Assembly (NCBI RefSeq): GCF_000427685.1
Contig: NZ_KE386573.1
Location: 2,278,938-2,342,937, forward strand
DNA: 64,000 nt
Origin: Haloplanus natans DSM 17983
GTDB lineage: Archaea > Halobacteriota > Halobacteria > Halobacteriales > Haloferacaceae
Direction of reading: 5' to 3'
Made by a program: the position numbers and the translations under genes. The notes under the pieces were generated by a model. That model was given only the letters and a program-made list of their open reading frames with translations, ran no database searches and was not told the origin of the DNA. Below, one piece after another: positions 23,946-33,296 of this stretch; position 1 is the stretch's first letter; each line of letters opens with the position of its first letter.

Positions 23946-24652
23946 CGGGCTGGCTAGAGATACTCACCGTCGCCTTCGTCGCCCAACTCGTCGTCCTGCC
24001 GGGCGAGAAGGTGCAGTTCATCATCGCGGGACTGTCGACGCGGTACAACCCGCTCGTGGTCGTGAGCGCCGCCGGAACCGCGTTCGCGGGGTGGACGGCG
24101 CTCGAAATCCTGTTCGGCGAGGCGCTCCAGCGGGCGCTTTCCCCGGTCGTGCTCGACGCGTTCACCGCCGGCCTCTTCGCGGTGTTCGCGGTCCTCCTCT
24201 ATCGCTCGGCGCCGTCGAGCGGCGAGGCCGAACGCGTCGATCCGGCGGCGACCGACGGCGGCGTCGCCACCCTCTCGGGCGAGTTCGAACCGACGGTGTT
24301 CGGCCGGGAGGTGCCCGACGCGTTCGGCGGGTTCGTTCCCATCTTCGCGATGATGGCCGCGGGCGAGTTCGGCGACAAGACCCAGTTGGTGACCATCGGC
24401 CTCGCCGCGCAGTACGGCGCCCACCCCGCCATCTGGGCGGGCGAGATGCTCGCCATCGTCCCCGTGAGCCTCGCGAACGCCTTCTTTTTCCACAAGTTCT
24501 CCCACCGCCTCGACCTGCGGAAGGCGCATTTCTTCTCCGCCGTCCTCTTTGCCTTCTTCGCGAGCGATACCGTGCTGAGCGTCGTCACCGGATTCTCCGT
24601 CTGGGAGACGGTCGTCACCGCCGTTTCGGCGGCCGTGCTGGCGCTGTTCTGA
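23942..24652 (+). CDS. GDT1/TMEM165 (UPF0016) family cation transporter
   Basis: 236-residue membrane protein with six predicted helices in two repeats. The second repeat has the intact family motif EFGDKT (142-147) in MMAAGEFGDKTQLVTIGLAAQYG. The first repeat has LPGEKV (19-24) where E-x-G-D-K-T is expected, so one of the two acidic pairs is lost. Homologues export Mn2+ or exchange Ca2+/H+. Coupling to the DtxR-type regulator by a 4-bp overlap (GTGA) points to manganese efflux, by inference. GTG start at 23942. Confidence 0.87.
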   Translation: MTGWLEILTVAFVAQLVVLPGEKVQFIIAGLSTRYNPLVVVSAAGTAFAGWTALEILFGEALQRALSPVVLDAFTAGLFAVFAVLLYRSAPSSGEAERVDPAATDGGVATLSGEFEPTVFGREVPDAFGGFVPIFAMMAAGEFGDKTQLVTIGLAAQYGAHPAIWAGEMLAIVPVSLANAFFFHKFSHRLDLRKAHFFSAVLFAFFASDTVLSVVTGFSVWETVVTAVSAAVLALF

Positions 24653-24691
24653 ACGGGAAACGTTAATTTCCGCCGCCGCCGACGATTCGCC

Positions 24692-25381
24692 GTGGCGAAC
24701 CCCCTCCCGTCGCTTCTGGCCGGCGTCGTCTTCGGCCTCGCCCTCGCCGCCCCGCCGGGCCCGATGAACGCCGTCATCGCCGAGGAGTCCGTCAACAACG
24801 GCTGGCTCGCCGGCGCCCGAACCGGCCTCGGCGCGATGACCGCCGACGCCGTCTTTCTCGTCGGCTCCCTGCTCGGCGTCGTCACGTTCGTCGAGCGGTT
24901 CCCGACCGTCCGCGCCGCGATGGTGGGCGTCGGCGGCGGGCTGATGTGTTATTTCGCCTACGGCGCCGCACGGGACGCGCTGGGTGACGTAGAGACGGTC
25001 CCGGACGGCGGCGCTCGACGCCGCGCCGCCACCGGCTTCCGCAAGGCGTTCGTCCTCGCGCTCACGAACCCCTACCAGATCCTCTTCTGGCTCACCATCG
25101 GCGTTGGCCTCCTCGAACCGGGCGAACTCGACGTGCTCTCGTATACGCCGTACGTGGGTGCCGACCTCGCGGGCCTGCTGGTGGTGCGGACCGGGAGCCC
25201 GGCGCTGATCGTCGGCTTCTTCCTCGGCATCACGCTGTGGATCACGGGGTTCCCGGCGGCACTCCGGGCGGCCCAGCGCCGCGTCGAGACGTTCGCACCG
25301 GTCGTCGCCGGGGCGAGTGCGCTGGTGCTTGCCGGGTTCGGCGTCGTCTTCCTCGTCGACGCCGTGCGGACGCTGGTGTGA
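24692..25381 (+). CDS. LysE family amino-acid exporter
   Basis: 229-residue membrane protein. The LysE/RhtB signature is APPGPMNAVIAEESVNNGWLAGARTGLGAMTADAVF at residues about 20-55, followed by a helix, LTNPYQILFWLTIG (the second conserved NP motif), and three further helices. Exports amino acids or related small molecules; the substrate cannot be read. GTG start 24692 (VANPLPSLLAGVVFG). The stop overlaps a possible 37-codon ORF. Confidence 0.87.
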   Translation: MANPLPSLLAGVVFGLALAAPPGPMNAVIAEESVNNGWLAGARTGLGAMTADAVFLVGSLLGVVTFVERFPTVRAAMVGVGGGLMCYFAYGAARDALGDVETVPDGGARRRAATGFRKAFVLALTNPYQILFWLTIGVGLLEPGELDVLSYTPYVGADLAGLLVVRTGSPALIVGFFLGITLWITGFPAALRAAQRRVETFAPVVAGASALVLAGFGVVFLVDAVRTLV

Positions 25382-25491
25382 CCGTCGCCGTCGAACCGTA
25401 CGGCACAGTCGTCGGAACGCTCGAAGTGTACGGAAACGAGACCGTCCGCATCGTCCGCGGGAACACCACCAACACGACGGCCGATCGCTGA
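25378..25491 (+). CDS. Possible 37-residue ORF downstream of lysE
   Basis: GTG 25378 overlaps the lysE TGA by 4 bp and encodes VTVAVEPYGTVVGTLEVYG followed by NETVRIVRGNTTNTTADR. The coupling and haloarchaeal codon use favour a real product, but I recognise no family and the length is short. It could be a degenerate remnant. Confidence 0.3.
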   Translation: MTVAVEPYGTVVGTLEVYGNETVRIVRGNTTNTTADR

Positions 25492-25546
25492 CCGACTCGC
25501 CGAGTCCGACCAAGCGTATTTGCCGCCGCGTCTCCGACGGCTACCC

Positions 25547-26713
25547 ATGCAACCCGACCTCTCGTCGCTCGATGCGGCCCTCGGCGACGACGACGGCTAC
25601 CTCCTCGACGCCGACGGCACCGACTCCACCCAGCGGTATCTCTCGGGGTTCGACGCGCCCGATCCCTTCGTCACCTGCTATACGCCCGACTGCGTCCACC
25701 TCCTCGTCTCGGGGCTGGAGTACGGCCGCGCGAAAAAGGTCGCCCGCGCGGAGACGGTGAGTCGCCTGTCGGCGTACGACTACCGGGAGCGAGTGAGCGA
25801 GTTGGGGCGGGAGACGGGCCGGGGCGCCGTCGTAGCTGACTTCCTCGCCGACCACGGCGTCGACGGCGTGGCGGTCCCCGGCCGCTTCCCCCTCGGCACT
25901 GCCGACGGCCTCCGCGACTCCGACGTGACCGTCCGCGTCGACGAGAACGACGCCGTCGCGGGGATTCGAGCGGTGAAGACGGCCGAGGAGATCGAGCACA
26001 TTCGCCGCGCCCAGCGGGCGAACGAGCGGGCGATGGCGGCCGCCGAGTCGCTGATCGAGTCGGCGACGGTCGTCGAGGGCGTTCTCCACCGCGACGGCGA
26101 CCCGCTGACGAGCGAGACAGTACGTCGCGAAATCGAACTGACGCTCGTCCGCGAGGGGTGTGCGCTGGACGAGACCATCGTCGCCTGCGGCGCCGCCGCC
26201 GCCGACCCCCACGACCGGGGCTCCGGCCCCCTGCGCGCCGACGAGCCCATCGTCGTCGACATCTTCCCACGCGACAAGGAGACGCGGTATCACGCGGACA
26301 TGACGCGGACGTTCCTGAAGGGGACGCCGACGCCGACGCTGCGGGAGTGGTTCGACCTGACCGATCGGGCCCGGAGGGCCGCACTCGACGCCGTCGAACC
26401 CGGCGTCACGGGCGCGGCGGTCCACGACGCCGTCTGCGACGCCTACGAGGACGCCGGCCTGCCGACGCTCCGGAGCGATCCGGACGCGGAGACGGGATTC
26501 ATCCACAGCACGGGTCACGGCGTCGGCCTCGACGTGCACGAACTCCCGCGGATCGCGCCGGACGGCGGCGAACTCGAACCGGGGAACGTCGTCACGATCG
26601 AACCCGGCCTGTACGACCCGGACGTAGGTGGGGTGCGGATCGAGGACCTGATCGTCGTCACCGAGGACGGCTACGAGAATCTGACGGAGTATCCGGTCGA
26701 GTTGGTACTCTGA
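25547..26713 (+). CDS. M24 family metallopeptidase (Xaa-Pro aminopeptidase-like)
   Basis: 388 residues. N-terminal creatinase-like domain (1-about 140) and pita-bread catalytic domain. Metal ligands are visible in [24 protein letters not shown] (two Asp), [16 protein letters not shown] (His), [24 protein letters not shown] (Glu ... Glu). Cleaves N-terminal residues before proline or related dipeptides in the cytosol. ATG 25547 gives [20 protein letters not shown]. Neighbours suggest no specific pathway. Confidence 0.9.
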   Translation: MQPDLSSLDAALGDDDGYLLDADGTDSTQRYLSGFDAPDPFVTCYTPDCVHLLVSGLEYGRAKKVARAETVSRLSAYDYRERVSELGRETGRGAVVADFLADHGVDGVAVPGRFPLGTADGLRDSDVTVRVDENDAVAGIRAVKTAEEIEHIRRAQRANERAMAAAESLIESATVVEGVLHRDGDPLTSETVRREIELTLVREGCALDETIVACGAAAADPHDRGSGPLRADEPIVVDIFPRDKETRYHADMTRTFLKGTPTPTLREWFDLTDRARRAALDAVEPGVTGAAVHDAVCDAYEDAGLPTLRSDPDAETGFIHSTGHGVGLDVHELPRIAPDGGELEPGNVVTIEPGLYDPDVGGVRIEDLIVVTEDGYENLTEYPVELVL

Positions 26714-26756
26714 CCCGAATCGCAAGGCACTTCGTCGCCGTCGGCGCATCGCCGGT

Positions 26757-27926
26757 GTGAACTGGCGGTATCGCCACACGGTCCTCGGTCTCTGTACACT
26801 CGCGTTCGCGTCGACGATGCTCGCCCGGCTGGTGATCAGCCCGGTCGTCCCCGACGTGACCGACGGCTTCGGCGTCTCTACCGGCGCCATCGGCCTCGCG
26901 CTCTCCGGCATGTGGGCAGCCTACGCGCTGACGCAGTTTCCCTCGGGCATTCTCGGCGACCGCTTCGGCGAGCGCCGGGTGATCCTCGCGGCGGTGGGAA
27001 TCACCGGCTGTGCGAGCCTCCTGCTCTCCCTCTCGCCGACTTTCGTCGTCTTCGCGGTCCTGACCGTCGCGCTCGGCGCCGGCGCGGGCCTCCACTACAG
27101 CGTCGCCACCACCCTCCTCACGAAGGAGTTCGACGACATCGGCCGGGCCATCGGCGTCCACGTCGCCGGCGGGCCACTAGCTGGGCTGATCGCCCCGGTC
27201 GTCGCCACCGCGGTGGCGGCCCGGTACGACTGGCGGGCGGCCATCGCCGTCGGCGCCGCCGTCGCCGTCCCGGTCTTCGTCACGTTCGCGTGGCGAATCG
27301 AGCCGACGCCCGCAGACCGGCCCGACGAGTCGATGCGCGAGCGCATGGCCATCCGCCCACTGATCGCCCTCCTCTCGCGCCCGCCGATTGCGTTCACGAC
27401 TGGCGTGGCCTTCCTCGGCGCCTTCTGCTGGCAGGCGACGGCCTCCTTTCTGCCGACCTTCCTCGTGGCCTTCCGCGGCCTGCCCGAGACGAGCGCCGGC
27501 CTGCTCTTCTCGGCCTATTTCGTCGTCAACGGCCTCGCCCAGCCGACGACCGGGTGGGTGTCCGATCGGATCGGCCGCGACGGCGCCGCGACGGCGACGA
27601 TGGCCCTCGGCGTCGTCGGCTACGCCCTGCTGGTCGCCGGGCCACAGGTCGCCCTGCTGCCGGCCGTCGTCTGCGTCGGCGCCGCGATGACGTGGGGCGC
27701 GCCCCTCCAGTCGCGGTTTTTCGACTGCTTCGAGGCCGACGAACGCGGCGCTGCCTTCGGCCTCGTCCGCACCGCGTACATGGTGCTCGGCGCGACGGGG
27801 AGCGTCGTCGTCGGCGTCCTCGCCGACGTGGCGGGGTGGACGGCCGCCTACGGCCTCCTGATCGGCGTGATGGGACTGGCGCTCTCGGCGCTGCTGGTCA
27901 ACCGGGCGTTCCACCTCGGCCTCTAG
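26757..27926 (+). CDS. MFS transporter
   Basis: 389 residues with 12 predicted helices. Motif A-like GILGDRFGERRVILAAVG between helices 2 and 3, and its counterpart GWVSDRIGRDGAATATMALG in the second half. N-terminal MNWRYRHTVLGLCTLAFASTMLARLVISPVVPDVTDGFGVSTGAIGLALSG resembles the nitrate/oxalate and sugar-phosphate type permeases; substrate unknown. GTG start 26757. The 3' end overlaps the convergent ABC ATPase gene by 4 bp. Confidence 0.87.
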   Translation: MNWRYRHTVLGLCTLAFASTMLARLVISPVVPDVTDGFGVSTGAIGLALSGMWAAYALTQFPSGILGDRFGERRVILAAVGITGCASLLLSLSPTFVVFAVLTVALGAGAGLHYSVATTLLTKEFDDIGRAIGVHVAGGPLAGLIAPVVATAVAARYDWRAAIAVGAAVAVPVFVTFAWRIEPTPADRPDESMRERMAIRPLIALLSRPPIAFTTGVAFLGAFCWQATASFLPTFLVAFRGLPETSAGLLFSAYFVVNGLAQPTTGWVSDRIGRDGAATATMALGVVGYALLVAGPQVALLPAVVCVGAAMTWGAPLQSRFFDCFEADERGAAFGLVRTAYMVLGATGSVVVGVLADVAGWTAAYGLLIGVMGLALSALLVNRAFHLGL

Positions 27927-28711
27927 TCGACCGGGCGAAGCGGCACCACGCGGGGGCCGTACTCGCCCGACTCGACCCGCGCCTCGACGCCGAACACCTC
28001 GGCGAGCGTCTCGGCCGTGAGTACCGTCTCCGGATCGCCGTGGGCGTGGACCGCCCCATCCGAGAGGACGACCATCTCGTCGGCGTACCGCGCGGCCTGT
28101 TCCACGTCGTGGAGGACGAGCACCACCGTCGTCGCCGCCTCGTCGCGACGGCGTTCGATGGCCGCCATCACGGCAAGCTGGTGCCGGAGGTCGAGAAACG
28201 TCGTCGGCTCGTCGAGCAGGAGCACGTCGGGGTCCTGAGCGAGCGCCATCGCGAGCCACGCGAGTCGGCGCTGGCCGCCGCTGAGGTCACCGAGCGGCCG
28301 ATCACGGAGATGCTCGACGCCGGCGAGCGAGAGGGCGCGTTCGACCGCGCGCACGTCCGCGTCGTCGACCGCTTCGAACCGCCCGCGGTGGGGGTAACGA
28401 CCGTGGTACGCCAGTCGCTCGACGGTCAGGCCGTCGGGCGCCGTCGGCTCCTGTTCGAGCAAGCCGAGTTCGCGCGCGAGTCGCTTATCCCCCAGCCGGT
28501 GAATCTCGCGCCCGTCGAGAAGCACCTCGCCGGCGGTCGGCGAGAGCTGGTCGGCGAGTCCGCGAAGGAGCGTGCTCTTCCCGCTGCCGTTGGGGCCGAC
28601 GAGCGCCGTCACCCGGCCTGGCGCGACGGCGATGGACTCGCCGTCGATAACCGGCCGGGCGCCGTTCGGGTATTCGAGTACCAAGTCCGTCGCGTCGAGT
28701 TTCGGCGCCAT
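27923..28711 (-). CDS. ABC transporter ATP-binding protein, iron-siderophore/cobalamin type
   Basis: 262 residues. Walker A GPNGSGKSTLL (39-49), signature LSGGQRRLAWLAMALAQ, Walker B VLLLDEPTTFLDLRHQL, switch His LVLHDVEQAARYADEM. The FecE/BtuD-like build, with a roughly 50-residue C-terminal tail after the switch, matches importers of ferric siderophores, haem or cobalamin. Third gene of the operon SBP-permease-ATPase; its ATG shares a base with the permease stop (28711). Confidence 0.9.
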   Translation of the reverse strand: MAPKLDATDLVLEYPNGARPVIDGESIAVAPGRVTALVGPNGSGKSTLLRGLADQLSPTAGEVLLDGREIHRLGDKRLARELGLLEQEPTAPDGLTVERLAYHGRYPHRGRFEAVDDADVRAVERALSLAGVEHLRDRPLGDLSGGQRRLAWLAMALAQDPDVLLLDEPTTFLDLRHQLAVMAAIERRRDEAATTVVLVLHDVEQAARYADEMVVLSDGAVHAHGDPETVLTAETLAEVFGVEARVESGEYGPRVVPLRPVD

Positions 28712-29838
28712 CACAACCCCCCGAACTCGCCACGCTTGCGCATCAGATAGAGGAAATACGGGCCGCCGACGAGGCCGGTGACGATGCCGACGGGAAGCTG
28801 TGCGGGGCTGAGCGCGAGGCGGGCGCCGGCGTCGGCGGCGGCCATGAGCGCCGGGCCGGCGAACAGACAGCCCACGAGGAGGCGGCGGTGATCGCTGCCG
28901 ACGATCCGACGGACGATGTGGGGGACGACGAGGCCGACGAAGCCGACGATGCCCGCGGCGGCGACGCTCGCGGCCGCGGCCAGCACCGCAACGCCCGAGA
29001 GCGCGAACCGAACCGTCTCGACGCGCATCCCGAGCGACGACGCGGTACGCTCTCCCAGCGTGAGCACGTCGAGTTCGCGTGCGCCGAGCAGTGCAAGCGC
29101 GAGCGAGAGGACGGTCCAGGGGAGGACCATCCGCACCGCGGCCCAGTCGGCACCCACGAGCGACCCCGTGGTCCACGCGATGACGCTCCGCACGAGGCCG
29201 ATGTCCTCGATGAGCAGGAAGAGGCCGGTCTGGACGGAGCCGAAGACGCTGCTGACGATGACGCCCGCGAGGACGAGGCGAACGGGACTGGTGCCGTTCT
29301 GCCACGCGATGGCGTAGACGAGGAGGAAGGCGACGCCGCCGCCGACGGCGGCAACGAGGGGGAGAACGGGGAGCAGCCCCGAGAAGACGACGACGGTGAG
29401 GAGGACGGCCAGACCGGCGCCGGAGGAGACGCCGAGGACGAAGGGGCTGGCGAGTTCGTTGCGGGTGATGGCCTGGAGGATGGCGCCCGACACCGCGAGG
29501 TTCGCGCCGACGAGGACGGCGAGCAGTACCCGGGGGAGTCGGATCGTCCACACGACGAGCGTCCCGGTGGCGAAGTCGGGGACCGTCGCCCCGAGGAGGA
29601 AGGCGCGCCACGCGGCGGCGTCGAGGAGGACGGCCGGGTCGAGCAGCGTCCCCCACGCCGCGGCCGGCGAGATGTCGTAGCTCCCGAAGCTCAACTGGAG
29701 GGTGGTAGCGACGAGGACGACGGCCGCCCCGCCGCCGACGACGGAGAGGAGGTCGCGGTCGATCCAGCCGAACCGGCGACTCGCGGCCGTGGGTTCGTAC
29801 GCATCCTCGATACCGCCGTCGGGTCGGGAGCCGGACAT
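28711..29838 (-). CDS. FecCD/BtuC family ABC transporter permease
   Basis: 375 residues with about ten membrane helices. Family motifs: RLPRVLLAVLVGANLAVSGAILQAITRNELASPFVLGVSSGAGLAV, GARELDVLTLGERTASSLGMRVETVR (the cytoplasmic coupling helix), and AGIVGFVGLVVPHIVRRIVGSDHRRLLVGCLFAGPALM. A roughly 30-residue hydrophilic N-terminal extension precedes helix 1. Works as a homodimer with the adjacent ATPase. Confidence 0.92.
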   Translation of the reverse strand: MSGSRPDGGIEDAYEPTAASRRFGWIDRDLLSVVGGGAAVVLVATTLQLSFGSYDISPAAAWGTLLDPAVLLDAAAWRAFLLGATVPDFATGTLVVWTIRLPRVLLAVLVGANLAVSGAILQAITRNELASPFVLGVSSGAGLAVLLTVVVFSGLLPVLPLVAAVGGGVAFLLVYAIAWQNGTSPVRLVLAGVIVSSVFGSVQTGLFLLIEDIGLVRSVIAWTTGSLVGADWAAVRMVLPWTVLSLALALLGARELDVLTLGERTASSLGMRVETVRFALSGVAVLAAAASVAAAGIVGFVGLVVPHIVRRIVGSDHRRLLVGCLFAGPALMAAADAGARLALSPAQLPVGIVTGLVGGPYFLYLMRKRGEFGGL

Positions 29839-29840
29839 GA

Positions 29841-31037
29841 TCAGGCCCCAGTGACGATCCGGGCGACGCGTTCGCGGTCGAACAGCGGGCCGTCGAAGGC
29901 GTCGGGGTAGACGCTCAGCGCGGCGTGTTCGATCTGGAACAGCGAGATGAGCGGCCCCTGGTAGTTGATACCGCCGGAGTAGACCCGGCCGTTTTTCACC
30001 GCGCTCACGTCGCGAGCGACCGGGTGATCGCGCATCGTCCCGAGCACGAACTGCCGGAACGACCCGCGGTCGAGGACGAAGTCGTCCGCGAACTGCGTCT
30101 CCATGACGATCACCTCCGGGTCGAGGCGGGCGATGGTCTCGTAGTCCACGGTCACCCCCCAGCGCGGAATGTCACTTCCCGCGAGTACGTCGTCGACGTC
30201 GACGACGCCCCACTGGAGGTCGGAGACGGAGTCGTCGAGATACTGCGGGTAGAACGACCGCGGCGGGATGCCCTGTGGGCGGAGGAGGAGGACTTCGGCT
30301 CGCGCTGCGGGCAGGTTCGACCGAATGTGGGCGGTCATCTCCTCGCGGACCGCTTCCAGTCGCTCGTACCGTTCGGTCCGGTCGAACAGCCGGGCGACCT
30401 TACCGAACGCCTCCGAGAGCGTGTAGTAGCGGTAGTCGTGCCACTCGTCCTGTCGCTCGCGGATGTAGTTGCCGAAGAAGGGGCCGACCCTCTCGGCGAT
30501 TTCGGCCACGTCCGCCTCGGTCCAGCCGAAGGTGCTCCTCAGCCACACGGGGTCGATGAGGTGTACGTCGGCGTCTGCGGCGTAAAACGACTCCTTGCTC
30601 ATCCGTGCGCCCGCCGAGAGCGCCGGGCGGGCGGCCTTATCGAGCGAGACGCCCGGCAGTTCGTCGTAGTATCCCGTGTAATACCGACGGGGGGAGCCGA
30701 TGGCGACGAGGCGGTCCGCGAGGCCGAGGGCGACGCCCATGTCGCAGTAGATGCCCGCGTTGGCGACCCACCGCCGTGGCGGCTCGTCGAACGATAGGCA
30801 GCCGACGGGTTCCATACACACCTCGTCGGTGGCGGCCGTCGTCGGTGTCGGTTGATCCGTCGCCGTCCCCGTTGCCGTGCCCGCGTCCGTCGTCCCCGTC
30901 GCGTCGTCGCCCGTATCGCTCCCGGCGCCACAGCCTGCAAGCGCCGCGGCGCCCGCAGCACCGAGAGTACACAGCGCCCGTCGTCGGGTCACCGCCGGTC
31001 GCCGGTCGTCCCGACACCGATATGTCATGCGTAGCAT
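29841..31037 (-). CDS. ABC transporter substrate-binding lipoprotein (Fe3+-siderophore/cobalamin type)
   Basis: 398 residues. A Tat-type signal with a twin-arginine run (TRRRALCTLGAAGAAALAGC) ends in a lipobox Cys, followed by a Thr-rich linker (about 40-70) common in exported haloarchaeal lipoproteins. The periplasmic-binding-like fold shows GIYCDMGVALGLADRLVAIGSPRRYY and IARLDPEVIVMETQF, typical of cluster A-II binding proteins. A second in-frame ATG (31028) gives MTYRCRDDRR and could be the true start. Two bases separate it from the permease. Confidence 0.85.
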   Translation of the reverse strand: MLRMTYRCRDDRRPAVTRRRALCTLGAAGAAALAGCGAGSDTGDDATGTTDAGTATGTATDQPTPTTAATDEVCMEPVGCLSFDEPPRRWVANAGIYCDMGVALGLADRLVAIGSPRRYYTGYYDELPGVSLDKAARPALSAGARMSKESFYAADADVHLIDPVWLRSTFGWTEADVAEIAERVGPFFGNYIRERQDEWHDYRYYTLSEAFGKVARLFDRTERYERLEAVREEMTAHIRSNLPAARAEVLLLRPQGIPPRSFYPQYLDDSVSDLQWGVVDVDDVLAGSDIPRWGVTVDYETIARLDPEVIVMETQFADDFVLDRGSFRQFVLGTMRDHPVARDVSAVKNGRVYSGGINYQGPLISLFQIEHAALSVYPDAFDGPLFDRERVARIVTGA

Positions 31038-31120
31038 ATCGAGGGCTGTGCGGGCGTAAGGCTTGCGCCGCGACCGCCCGCATCGAACCCCTTTTGAGCG
31101 GTGAGGCGGAATCGACGCGC

Positions 31121-31855
31121 ATGGATCTGCTGGTGGTCGGCGCGGGCGAGATGGGGCGGTGGCTCGCCCGCACCGCCGACCGACCGGTCGCGGTTACGGA
31201 CGTCGATCCGGCGGTCGCTGAGCGGGCCGCCACGGACCTCGCCGGGGCGCGGGCGATACCTGCGGAGACGAACGAGACGTTCGACATCGTCTGTCTCGCG
31301 GTGCCGATTTCGGTCGTCGACCACGCAGTCGAGCGTTACGCGCCGAACGCCGACCGCGCGATGTGTGACGTATCGGGCGTGATGCGGGCGCCGGTCGAGG
31401 CGATGCGGGCGGCCCTCCCGGACCGCGAACGGCTGTCGCTGCATCCCCTCTTCGCCGCGGCGAACGCGCCGGGTAACGTCGCCGTCGTCGCCGACGCGCC
31501 CGGCCCGGCGACGGACGCCCTCCGCGCCGACCTTCGGGCGGCGGGCAACCGCCCCTTCGAGACGACGGTCGCCGAACACGACACGGCGATGGAGACGGTC
31601 CAGGCCAGCGCCCACACGGCGGTGCTCGCCTACGCGCTCGCGGCGGCGGACGTACGCGAGGAGTTCGCCACGCCCGTCTCGGCGGCGCTTTCCGACCTCG
31701 TCGAGACGGTGACCGGCGGGAATCCCCGCGTCTACCGCGAGATTCAGGAGACGTTCGCAGGTGCGGACCGGGTGGCCGAGGCCGCCCGACGAATCGCCGA
31801 CGCCGAGGGCGAGGCGTTCGACGAGTGCTACCGCGAAGCGGGTGAGCGAGGATGA
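31121..31855 (+). CDS. tyrA: Prephenate/arogenate dehydrogenase
   Basis: 244 residues, a short TyrA without a fused chorismate mutase. NAD(P) fold MDLLVVGAGEMGRWLARTA (GxGxxG), VCLAVPISVVDHAVE, MCDVSGVMRAPVEAM, and LHPLFAAANAPGNVAV (the conserved His before the substrate loop). Converts prephenate to hydroxyphenylpyruvate (or arogenate to tyrosine) in tyrosine synthesis. ATG 31121. Stop overlaps the next ATG by 4 bp. Confidence 0.88.
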   Translation: MDLLVVGAGEMGRWLARTADRPVAVTDVDPAVAERAATDLAGARAIPAETNETFDIVCLAVPISVVDHAVERYAPNADRAMCDVSGVMRAPVEAMRAALPDRERLSLHPLFAAANAPGNVAVVADAPGPATDALRADLRAAGNRPFETTVAEHDTAMETVQASAHTAVLAYALAAADVREEFATPVSAALSDLVETVTGGNPRVYREIQETFAGADRVAEAARRIADAEGEAFDECYREAGERG

Positions 31856-33249
31856 TCGACCGCGAGGCCGTCCGCTCGAACGCCAAATACCTCCGGCAGG
31901 TGCGCCCCATCGACCCGGACGAGATTTCGGAGTACATCGAGGGGACGCCACATCCGGCGGTCGTCCGCCGGGTGCTCCGGGAGGAGGCCTACGACCTCGG
32001 CCTGTTCGAGCGCCAGGACGGCACCTTCGTCCCGGTCGCGGACGACCCGGTTTCGCCCTCGGGGTGGGAGCCCAACGCGTTCCCGGAGGCGTACGCCCAC
32101 GCGCTCGAAGCCCTGTTGGTGGAGCGCGACGGCGTGAACTGGCACCGCGGCGACGCCGGCGACCGCCTGCGCGAGGTGATCCGGAAGCTGAAAGCCGACT
32201 ACTACCACCGGAATCCCGTCGAATACGACGCGGAAGTGGCGCTCGGCTACGCCATCTACCACCTCCCCGACTACTACGCCGCCGTCGGCTACGTCCTCGA
32301 CGACCTGGTCGAGCGGTCGCTCCTGCCCCGTCGCCTCCGCGTCCTCGACATCGGCGCCGGCGTCGGCGGCCCCGCCCTCGGCCTCCACGACTACCTCCCC
32401 GACGACGCCGTGGTCGACTACCACGCGGTCGAACCGAGCGCCGCCGCGGACGTACTCGACGCCCTCCTCGACGAGACGCGGCGGAACTTCCGGTCGACGA
32501 TCCACCGCGAACGCGCCGAGACGTTCGACTTCGACGGCCCCTACGACCTCGTCGTCTGCGCGAACGTGTTGAGCGAACTCGACGGCCCGGTGGCGGTCGT
32601 CGGGGACGCCCTCGACGCCCTCGCAGAGGACGGAACGCTGGCCGCCATCGCGCCGGCGGACCTCGAAACCAGCACGGGGCTTCGGCGCGTCGAGCGAACC
32701 GTCGTCGCGGACCGGGACGTGACCGTCTACGCGCCGACCCTCCGCCTGTGGCCGGGGATGGCGCCCACGGACCGCGGGTGGTCGTTCGACGAACGCCCGC
32801 GGATCGAGGCGCCGGCCTTCCAGCGCCGCCTCGACGACGCCGGCGGCGACCCCGGAACCGTCCGCAACGAGACGGTGAAGTTCTCGTACTCGCTCCTGCG
32901 GACCGACGGCGAGCGACGGGTGGCCGTGCGCGCCGACCCCTCGCGACACGCCCGGATGGCCGACATGGAAGGACACGTCACGAACCGAATCGATCTGCTG
33001 GCGGTGAAGCTGAGCCGGGACCTCTCGGGCGGCGAGGACGGCAACCCGCTGTTCAAAATCGGCGACGGGAGCGAGCGCCTCGAAGGGTACGCGGTGCTGA
33101 CCCGCGAATCGGGGCTGAACCGCGCCCTCCTGGCCGCGGACTACGGCGCCGTCCTGCAGTTCGAAAACGCCCTCGCGCTCTGGAACGACGACGAAGGGGC
33201 GTACAACTTCGTCGTCGACGCCGAGACGGTCGTCGATATGGTCGGGTGA
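31852..33249 (+). CDS. Rsm22-like class I SAM-dependent methyltransferase
   Basis: 465 residues. A helical N-terminal half (about 1-150, with YAIYHLPDYYAAVGYVLDDLVER) precedes a Rossmann methyltransferase: LRVLDIGAGVGGPALGLHDYL (motif I), YHAVEPSAAA, and DLVVCANVLSEL, where the NVLSEL block is the Rsm22/METTL17 hallmark. Mitochondrial homologues act on the small ribosomal subunit and use four Cys for an Fe-S cluster; here Cys is almost absent, so that cluster is missing. The C-terminal segment ends in an OB-like region. Coupled to tyrA by ATGA, but no functional link is obvious. Confidence 0.75.
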   Translation: MIDREAVRSNAKYLRQVRPIDPDEISEYIEGTPHPAVVRRVLREEAYDLGLFERQDGTFVPVADDPVSPSGWEPNAFPEAYAHALEALLVERDGVNWHRGDAGDRLREVIRKLKADYYHRNPVEYDAEVALGYAIYHLPDYYAAVGYVLDDLVERSLLPRRLRVLDIGAGVGGPALGLHDYLPDDAVVDYHAVEPSAAADVLDALLDETRRNFRSTIHRERAETFDFDGPYDLVVCANVLSELDGPVAVVGDALDALAEDGTLAAIAPADLETSTGLRRVERTVVADRDVTVYAPTLRLWPGMAPTDRGWSFDERPRIEAPAFQRRLDDAGGDPGTVRNETVKFSYSLLRTDGERRVAVRADPSRHARMADMEGHVTNRIDLLAVKLSRDLSGGEDGNPLFKIGDGSERLEGYAVLTRESGLNRALLAADYGAVLQFENALALWNDDEGAYNFVVDAETVVDMVG

Positions 33250-33296
33250 CGGGTCGAAGCGGTGCGCCTTTCTCGGCGGCGACCGGAGGAGTGGGC

